Assembly (NCBI RefSeq): GCF_001667585.1
Contig: NZ_LZJZ01000012.1
Location: forward strand, 1 to 64,000
Origin: Mycobacterium sp. E2733
Lineage (GTDB): Bacteria; Actinomycetota; Actinomycetes; Mycobacteriales; Mycobacteriaceae
Reading direction: 5' to 3'
DNA: 64,000 bases
Shown: one piece after another, positions 61,201 to 64,000 of the stretch
How positions within the stretch are numbered: position 1 is the stretch's first letter
Layout: every line of letters starts with the position of its first letter
The notes under the pieces: model-generated
What the model was told of the DNA's origin: nothing
Database searches by the model: none
Seen by the model: the letters and a program-made list of their open reading frames with translations, nothing else
Position numbers and translations under genes: made by a program

Positions 61201-61537
61201 CGCGCACCCAGGCGAGCGGCTCGAAACCGATCGGACGCACCACCACCAACTCCTTGGCGACCGGCTCGAGCAGCAGTTCCACCTCACCGGCCAGCGTTGC
61301 CAGGTCGGATTCGATGCCGGCAGACGACACCAGTTCTTCGAGGGTTTCCAGCCAGGCGCTGCCCTGGCCGCCAAACGCAACGGCGTACGGCTCGCCGGCC
61401 GTCAGACGGTCGACCAGAGCATGGGCGGTGTGCGGTCCGTCCGGATCGCGCCCAGCGGACACTCCCCTCGCTTCGCTGGGGGACCCCACCCCTCGCTCCG
61501 CTGGGGGACCCCAGTCATGCCTCTCGTGGATCGTCAC
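52256..61537 (-). CDS. fas: type I fatty acid synthase
   Basis: The 3093-residue multifunctional enzyme makes C16-C26 acyl-CoA primers for mycolic acids and phospholipids. Domains in order by visible motifs: acetyltransferase (GHSQGV, Ser about 166), enoyl reductase (GGRAGGHHSWEDL, about 590), dehydratase (GDHNPIHTD, about 1247), malonyl/palmitoyl transferase (GHSVGEY, about 1454), ACP region (about 1815), ketoreductase (VVTGASKGSIAAS, about 2144), ketosynthase (GACATAAVSVEEG with active Cys about 2739; SKHDTS and TGHAKGG). GTG 61537 has GGGAG about 9 bases upstream. The N-terminus is unusual: residues about 9-25 (WGPPAERGVGSPSEARG) are encoded by a tandem GC-rich repeat. It corresponds to Rv2524c. 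Confidence 0.96.
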   Translation of the reverse strand: MTIHERHDWGPPAERGVGSPSEARGVSAGRDPDGPHTAHALVDRLTAGEPYAVAFGGQGSAWLETLEELVSSAGIESDLATLAGEVELLLEPVAKELVVVRPIGFEPLAWVRALAAEDPVPSDKHLTSAAVSIPGVLLTQIAAVRALARQGMDLKATPPVAVAGHSQGVLAVEALKAAGARDAELLAMAQLIGAAGTLVARRRGISVLGDRPPMVSVTNADPERIGRLLDEFAQDVRTVLPPVLSIRNGRRSVVITGTPEQLSRFELYCQQISEKEEADRKNKLRGGDVFSPVFDPVQVEVGFHTPRLADGIDIVGGWAEKVGLDVALARELTEAILVRRVDWVEEISRVHDAGARWILDLGPGDILTRLTAPVIRGLGVGIVPAATRGGQRNLFTVGAVPEVARAWSTYAPTLVRLPDGRVKLSTKFTRLTGRSPILLAGMTPTTVDAKIVAAAANAGHWAELAGGGQVTEEIFAGRVAELSTLLEPGRTYQFNALFLDPYLWKLQVGGKRLVQKARQSGAAIDGLVISAGIPDLEDAVELIEELNGVGISHVVFKPGTVEQIRSVIRIATEVPTKPVIMHIEGGRAGGHHSWEDLDDLLLATYSELRSRPNITVCVGGGIGTPERAAEYLSGRWAQAYGFPPMPIDGILVGTAAMATKEATTSPSVKRMLVETQGTEEWVGAGKAVGGMASSRSQLGADIHEIDNSASRCGRLLDEVAGDAEAVAERRDEIIAAMANTAKPYFGDVADMTYLQWLQRYVELTIGAGNSTADTAAPGSPWLADTWRDRFQQMLQRAEARLHANDSGPIETLFDDPALLESPQQAIATLLAQYPDAETVQLHPADVPFFVTLCKTLGKPVNFVPVIDKDVRRWWRSDSLWQAHDARYDADQVCIIPGTAAVAGITRMDEPVGELLDRFEQAAIDEVLSSDGQPRAVASRRLGRPDVTGPLAVVLDAPDVQWAGRTATNPVHRIADPGDWLVHEGPESRRATHSFTGARLEVDGDRVVLSIPISGTWIDIPFTLPANTVDGGTPVVSTEDAATAMRAVLAIAAGVDGPEFLPAVVDGTATVTVDWDPERVADHTGVTATFGEPLAPGLTTVPDALVGLCWPAVFAAIGSAVTDAGVPVVEGLLSLVHLDHAAHVVGALPKVPAELSVTATASPAIDTDMGRVVRVSVTIADTDGATIAILDERFAILGRTGAAELTEPVRAGGAVSENATDTPRRRRRDVRLTAPVDMRPFAVVSGDHNPIHTDRAAALLAGLESPIVHGMWLSAAAQHAVTATDGQARPPARLVGWTARFLGMVRPGDEVDFRIERVGIDQGAEVLDVSARIGSDLVMSATARLASPRTVYAFPGQGIQHKGMGMDVRARSKAARKVWDKADKFTRDTLGFSVLHVVRDNPTSIIASGVHYNHPEGVLYLTQFTQVAMATVAAAQVAEMREQGAFVEDAIACGHSVGEYTALACVTGIYELEALLETVFHRGSKMHDIVPRDELGRSNYRLAAIRPSQIDLPDNEVPAFVAEIAERTGEFLEIVNFNLRGSQYAIAGTVRGLEELEAEVERRRELTGGKRSFILVPGIDVPFHSRVLRVGVAEFRRSLERVMPRDKNPDVIIGRYIPNLVPRPFTLDRDFIQEIRDLVPAEPLDEILADYDTWLAERRNDMARIVLIELLAWQFASPVRWIETQDLLFTEEAAGGLGVERFVEIGVKSAPTVAGLATNTLKLPEYAHSTVEVLNAERDAAVLFATDTDPEPEADEGDSDAAASDVGPNPNVAPVVAAAPAAAPTGAPRPDDIGFDAADATLALIALSAKMRIDQIEELDSIESITDGASSRRNQLLVDLGSELNLGAIDGAAEADLAGLRSQVTKLARTYKPFGPVLSDAINDQLRTVLGPSGKRPGAIAERVKKTWELGEGWAKHVTVEVALGTREGTSVRGGAMGHLHEGALADAASVDKVIDAAVTFVAARRGISVALPSSGGGGGATVDAAALSEFTEQITGRDGVLASAARLILGQLGHDDPVSASPASTDAELIDLVTAELGADWPRLVAPAFDAKKAVVFDDRWASAREDLVKLWLTDEGDVDAQWKSLSERFEGAGHVVATQATWWQGKSLAAGRQIHASLYGRIAAGAENPDPGPYSNEVAVVTGASKGSIAASVVARLLDGGATVIATTSKLDDERLAFYRGLYRDHARYGASLWVVAANMASYSDIDALVEWIGTEQTESLGPQSIHIKDAQTPTLLFPFAAPRVAGDLSEAGSRSEMEMKVLLWAVQRLIGGLSKIGAERDIASRLHVVLPGSPNRGMFGGDGAYGEAKSALDALVSRWHAETSWAARVSLAHALIGWTRGTGLMGHNDAIVEAVEEAGVTTYSTDEMAAMLLDLCDVESKVAAAGAPIKADLTGGLAEANLDMTELAAKAREQATSGELATDDAPAEGTIAALPSPPRGFTPVPPPEWDDLDVDPADLVVIVGGAEIGPYGSSRTRFEMEVDNELSAAGVLELAWTTGLIRWEDDPQPGWYDTESGDLVDEAELVERYHDTVVERVGIREFVDDGAIDPDHASPLLVSVFLDKDFTFVVSSEADARGFVEFDPEHTVIRPVPDSSDWQVTRKAGTEIRVPRKTKLSRVVGAQIPTGFDPTVYGISQDMASSTDRVALWNIVATVDAFLSSGFTPTELMRWVHPGLVASTQGTGMGGMTSMQTMYHGNLLGRNKPNDILQEVLPNVVAAHVIQSYVGSYGAMIHPVGACATAAVSVEEGVDKIRLGKAELVVAGGFDDLTLEAIIGFGDMAATADTSMMRGRGIHDSKFSRPNDRRRLGFVEAQGGGTILLARGDLALKMGLPVLAVVAYAQSFADGVHTSIPAPGLGALGAGRGGKESALARSLAKLGVGADDIAVISKHDTSTLANDPNETELHERLADSLGRSEGAPLFVVSQKSLTGHAKGGAAVFQMMGLCQMLRDGVIPPNRSLDCVDDELAGSAHFVWVRETLRLGEKFPLKAGMLTSLGFGHVSGLVALVHPQAFIAALDADQRADYQRRAEARLLAGQRRLASAIAGGAPMYERPADRRFDHDAPEKRQEAAMLLNPASRLGEGEAYEVSAG
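61465..61514. repeat. two tandem 25-base GC-rich repeats inside fas
   Basis: Copies at 61465-61489 and 61490-61514 differ at two positions: CCCTCGCTTCGC or CCCTCGCTCCGC followed by TGGGGGACCCCA and C or G. Fifty bases is not a multiple of three, but the frame is kept by flanking bases. Related sequence occurs at 25,363 and 51,747. Each copy contains a TGGGGGACCCCA near-palindrome. Confidence 0.75.
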
Positions 61538-62080
61538 GTCTCTATCTCCCTCGATGCGTCATGTACGTCTTACGTATCGGTGCGTTCAGCCGGTCCGAAG
61601 GGGACAGGAACTCACAGAGTCCGTCGATTCCGCATCGAATCGCGACCGAAAATCTGTCTGACCGGTGCGTTGTCGGCTGGCCGCCAGTGTGGGTTGAGCG
61701 GCGCGGCGGACTGCATCGGCTGTACTAAGAGTGTCATAAGGACGGACCCCCGTTTTGCGTGGTAATCGGTTACTGACGAGTTCTACGCATGGGTAACCGT
61801 GTCGTGGGTAACACCGGGTTTGATCCGCTGCGCGGGCGCCGCGAACAAACTTGCTGCATGCAGGTGGTTACGGTCGAGTAGCTATAACTGCCCTGATCAA
61901 AGCAGTTTTGTTATGTAATCGTTATGTAAAAATTTCGAGCCGTGAAGTCGCGTCGAGCACGCTTCCGTCGCGTCGTCCGCGCGGCCTTCCCGGCCGCCGC
62001 ACCGGAAAATGAGCGAACGAGTGTTTGCTGGGATCTCTAAGAGTCGCGGCCCGCGGATGCCGGGTGAAGGTGCGCGGCGG
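61538..62080. promoter_or_regulatory. 543-base regulatory spacer upstream of fas
   Basis: No gene is seen. It should carry the fas promoter, known in mycobacteria to be activated by FasR. Candidate elements: GGTAATCGGTTAC at 61761-61773, GGGTAACC at 61791-61798 and GGTAACACC at 61807-61815 (a repeated GGTAAC motif), and a direct repeat GTTATGTAA at 61910-61918 and 61921-61929 with an 11-base period in an unusually AT-rich tract. Assignment of any of these to FasR is not possible from sequence alone. Confidence 0.45.
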
Positions 62081-62803
62081 CTAGACCCACTGGCCGAATT
62101 GCGGCTTGAGGATCTCGTTGATGTCCACTCCGACCCCGCCGACGCTGCGTTTGTCGATCTCGACCTGATGCAAATGGGCGGCCGGGTGCGCGAACCCCTT
62201 GGGCGAGCCCCAGTTGTGCTGCCAGAAATAAGAGCCCAAACCGTCGTGCAGCGCCCAGTCGATGGTCTTCGAATTGGCGTACACACCTGTGCGCTGATGA
62301 CCGATCACCGACTCCCAGGACCGCAGGTAGGGGGCTATCTGCTGTTTGTACTGGTCGTAGGACGGGTCATCGTCGATCGAGGCGTAGATCGGGGCGTTGG
62401 CGGGGCCGCCCGCGGCGGCGTGCAGCTGCATTCCGCGCTGCGCGTGCTGGAGACCGGCGTTGGCTCCGCCGAGCCAGTCGGCGGTGTTGCCCTTGCCGTA
62501 CTGGTAACACGAGACGATCTTCAGCCCATTGCTGCTGAGGTCGCGCGCCTCGGCGACCTGGATCGGCTTACCCAGCATCCAGTTGCCGCCGGGGCGCCGG
62601 TCCGACACGTACCTGATCGACCCGACGGCGCCGGCCGCCCTGATCTGGCTGGCCGGGATGACCCCGGCGGCGTAGTCCAACAAGGTGCCGAGCGACGCCG
62701 ACGCCGGTGCGGGACGCAGCGACGCACCGGCGACGGCCAGGCCCATCAGGGCCGGGGCCGCGGCCGCCAATTTGAGTACGTCACGCCGCGAAACCGATGA
62801 CAC
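62081..62803 (-). CDS. Tat-exported DUF1906 glycoside-hydrolase-like protein
   Basis: The 240-residue product begins SSVSRRDVLKLAAAAPALMG, with the twin-arginine motif S-R-R-D-V-L-K followed by a hydrophobic core and cleavage near ASA. The mature domain has the DUF1906 fold (a TIM-barrel related to GH25 lysozyme-like enzymes), with IPASQIRAAGAVGSIRYVSD, YQYGKGNTADWLGGANAG and APIYASIDDDPSYDQ holding acidic residues. It corresponds to Rv2525c, a Tat substrate linked to cell-wall effects; enzymatic activity has not been established to my knowledge. GTG 62803 is the start. Confidence 0.88.
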   Translation of the reverse strand: MSSVSRRDVLKLAAAAPALMGLAVAGASLRPAPASASLGTLLDYAAGVIPASQIRAAGAVGSIRYVSDRRPGGNWMLGKPIQVAEARDLSSNGLKIVSCYQYGKGNTADWLGGANAGLQHAQRGMQLHAAAGGPANAPIYASIDDDPSYDQYKQQIAPYLRSWESVIGHQRTGVYANSKTIDWALHDGLGSYFWQHNWGSPKGFAHPAAHLHQVEIDKRSVGGVGVDINEILKPQFGQWV

Positions 62804-62863
62804 AAGCGTCAGAGTACGACAGGAACACCACCTGACACGTTGACCACACTGGTCACATCTGCA

Positions 62864-63766
62864 TCACAGTGGCCCATCGTTGGTTTGGCTCCGCGTCGCA
62901 GCGGGCAGCACGATGACGCTCACGGCCTCCAGGCCGCGGCGAGCGGTCTGGCGGGCGACCTCGTCGAGGAAGTGGGCGGCCGCCTTGTTGATCGATCCTG
63001 CCCAGGCCCGGAATCCCTGCACGATCACGGGATCACGCTCCAACGACGGCTGCACCCCCCGCAGCACATTGACCACGTCGTCGGGCAGCGGGTCGGCGAG
63101 TTGCCGGTCGATCCAGCTCTGCGCGAGGTCCGTTGCAGCCACCCGGTCGTCGCCCAGTCCGACCACGTCGCCGGCAAGGTTGCGCAACCGGTCGAACAGC
63201 ACCTGGCGTCCGGGTGTCTCGGCCAGTTGGGCCAGCAGGGTGCTGGCCGCCGGCGGCAGAACCATCTGCCCGAACAAGACCGGTACCGGCAAGGCCCATT
63301 CCTCGAACAGGTCGGCATACATGGTGGCTACGGGCGCGGACAGCGGCGCCGTGAGCCGCCCGATGACCCCGATGCTGTCGCGGTGGGTGGTCGCCAGCCT
63401 GCGCAGGATGTCCTCGTTGACGTCGTCGTCGGGGCAATCGGAGGCTGCGCGGGATTGGTCGATGGCCGCGATCAACTGGTCCAGCCGGTCCCGCTGGCGC
63501 ATCAACAACGTCCGGTGCTCGTCGAGCAGACCCGCCAAGGTGGTGCGCCCACCCGCGATCAAGCGCTGGATGTCATTGATGCTCACGCCGAGACTTCTCA
63601 TCAGATCGATGCGCAGCAGGTCGAGCACCTGCTCCACGTCGAAGACCCGATAGCCGTTGGACAGATGCTCGGCGCGCAGCAGACCGATTTTCTCGTAATG
63701 GCGGATGCGACCGGAAGCGATCCCCGTCAGGGCCGTGACGTCGCCGATCAGCAACTGCTCAGCCAC
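62864..63766 (-). CDS. MerR-family transcriptional regulator
   Basis: This 300-residue protein has the MerR winged helix at its N-terminus (AEQLLIGDVTALTGIASGRI then RHYEKIGLLRAEHLSNGYRV), a dimerisation coiled coil (TLLMRQRDRLDQLIAAIDQS) and a C-terminal effector domain of about 190 residues. The effector domain lacks an obvious metal-binding Cys cluster: its one Cys (SDCPDDD) is near the coiled coil. It therefore probably binds an organic ligand. GTG 63766 lies only four bases from the -35 box of the divergent promoter, and AAGGA directly abuts it, so its own mRNA leader is very short. Confidence 0.88.
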   Translation of the reverse strand: MAEQLLIGDVTALTGIASGRIRHYEKIGLLRAEHLSNGYRVFDVEQVLDLLRIDLMRSLGVSINDIQRLIAGGRTTLAGLLDEHRTLLMRQRDRLDQLIAAIDQSRAASDCPDDDVNEDILRRLATTHRDSIGVIGRLTAPLSAPVATMYADLFEEWALPVPVLFGQMVLPPAASTLLAQLAETPGRQVLFDRLRNLAGDVVGLGDDRVAATDLAQSWIDRQLADPLPDDVVNVLRGVQPSLERDPVIVQGFRAWAGSINKAAAHFLDEVARQTARRGLEAVSVIVLPAATRSQTNDGPL

Positions 63767-63769
63767 TCC

Positions 63770-63800
63770 TTGACCTTACAACTGTGGCAAGGTCTGTACT
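63770..63800 (+). promoter_or_regulatory. MerR-type promoter with 19-base spacer and operator dyad
   Basis: -35 TTGACC (63770-63775), a 19-base spacer, then -10 TGTACT (63795-63800). The spacer-centred dyad is GACCTT (63772-63777) with AAGGTC (63789-63794). A 19-base spacer with a dyad between the boxes is the hallmark of MerR activation by DNA untwisting. It drives the rightward gene, which starts at 63807. Confidence 0.8.
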
Positions 63801-63806
63801 GGGCAG

Positions 63807-64000
63807 ATGGAACGCGACCAGCTCATCGACCTCACCCGCCGCGCCCTGAAGTTGGCGCGCGACAAGACGACCGATCTCGCCCCGACCGAGCATCGCGTCG
63901 AGGCGCGGGCCTACACGTCGGCCGAGCGCCACGACCGGGACCGGGCCATGGTTCTGGCCAGCCCGCAGTTGGTCGGTTACGTCTCGGAGCTGCCCGGCCC
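63807..64000 (+). CDS. partial gene controlled by the MerR promoter, possible aromatic-ring dioxygenase alpha subunit
   Basis: It starts at ATG 63807 and runs off the window after about 65 codons (MERDQLIDLTRRALKLARDK, then TTDLAPTEHRVEARAYTSAE and so on). The N-terminal helix and RHDRDRAMVLASPQLVGYVS segment resemble the region before the Rieske domain in ring-hydroxylating oxygenase alpha subunits, but no Rieske motif is reached. The ATG lies seven bases after the -10 box, so transcription probably starts at the A of ATG and the message is leaderless. Confidence 0.55.
   Translation, partial: MERDQLIDLTRRALKLARDKTTDLAPTEHRVEARAYTSAERHDRDRAMVLASPQLVGYVSELPG

Noticed and set aside
61560..61580. 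Palindrome-like TACGTCTTACGTA just upstream of fas as a FasR site
   Set aside because: The halves are not inverted repeats of each other beyond the self-complementary ACGT, so there is no specific support.
58562..61765. 1067-residue plus-strand open frame antisense to fas (and similar frames at 52,328 and 55,496)
   Set aside because: Low-complexity Gly/Arg/His/Asp sequence opposite a clearly real fas gene; no start signals or domains.

Overview
The window comes from a high-GC slow-growing-type mycobacterium (non-tuberculous, M. avium-complex-like by general character). The evidence is a FAS-I megasynthase next to acpS, an L,D-transpeptidase of the LdtMt2 type, a mycolate reductase, Eis, MmpL and DUF2993 proteins, frequent GTG starts, and gene order matching M. 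tuberculosis Rv2495c to Rv2525c from about 15.1 kb to the end. H37Rv equivalences are from memory of that genome; nothing was searched.

1-12.9 kb is accessory DNA: the C-terminal part of a Ser/Thr kinase, degraded remnants (an ISL3-type transposase and a fadD 3' end), a 14-repeat WD40 membrane protein without a STAND/NTPase part, a DUF2993 protein, an alpha/beta hydrolase, and a translationally coupled pair of an ATP-grasp ligase and a SxxK serine hydrolase of unknown product. 13.3-15.1 kb holds an enoyl-CoA hydratase and three very small proteins, two of them secreted.

15.1-27.1 kb is a full branched-chain amino acid (leucine) catabolic locus on the minus strand: scoA, scoB, accD1, accA1, fadE19, a MaoC hydratase, a CitE-like lyase, then bkdA-bkdB-bkdC. 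Nearly all junctions are 4-base ATGA/GTGA overlaps. The divergent TetR gene (bkaR) shares with scoA a spacer carrying three copies of a GTTA-N8-TAAC operator. Together the enzymes can take 2-ketoisocaproate through isovaleryl-CoA, methylcrotonyl-CoA, methylglutaconyl-CoA and HMG-CoA to acetyl-CoA and acetoacetate, with acetoacetate activated by the CoA transferase.

27.1-34.1 kb is a conserved core: MmpS-like protein, MFS transporter, cmrA, a HerA-like ATPase, orn, tRNA-His and the L,D-transpeptidase. 34.2-46.5 kb is a second accessory block: DMT exporter, MmpL, Eis acetyltransferase, tRNA-Lys, a GH15 gene broken by one stop codon, an oxidoreductase, a P450, a 1.3-kb gene-poor stretch and a DUF3556 protein. 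46.5-52.2 kb has a DUF3618 protein and bcp, whose 3' end is interrupted by about 1.2 kb carrying a coiled-coil protein and a lipocalin; the original bcp tail survives at 48,490-48,531. Then come a second P450, a small secreted protein, an M20 dipeptidase and acpS. 52.3-61.5 kb is fas. The right end has a Tat-exported DUF1906 protein and a MerR regulator divergent from a partial gene, with a textbook 19-bp-spacer MerR promoter that appears to give a leaderless transcript.

The most notable observations are the interrupted bcp, the ATP-grasp/serine hydrolase pair, the MerR-controlled leaderless promoter, the triple bkaR operator with a missing canonical start codon, and a dispersed GC-rich repeat that has entered the coding sequence of fas.
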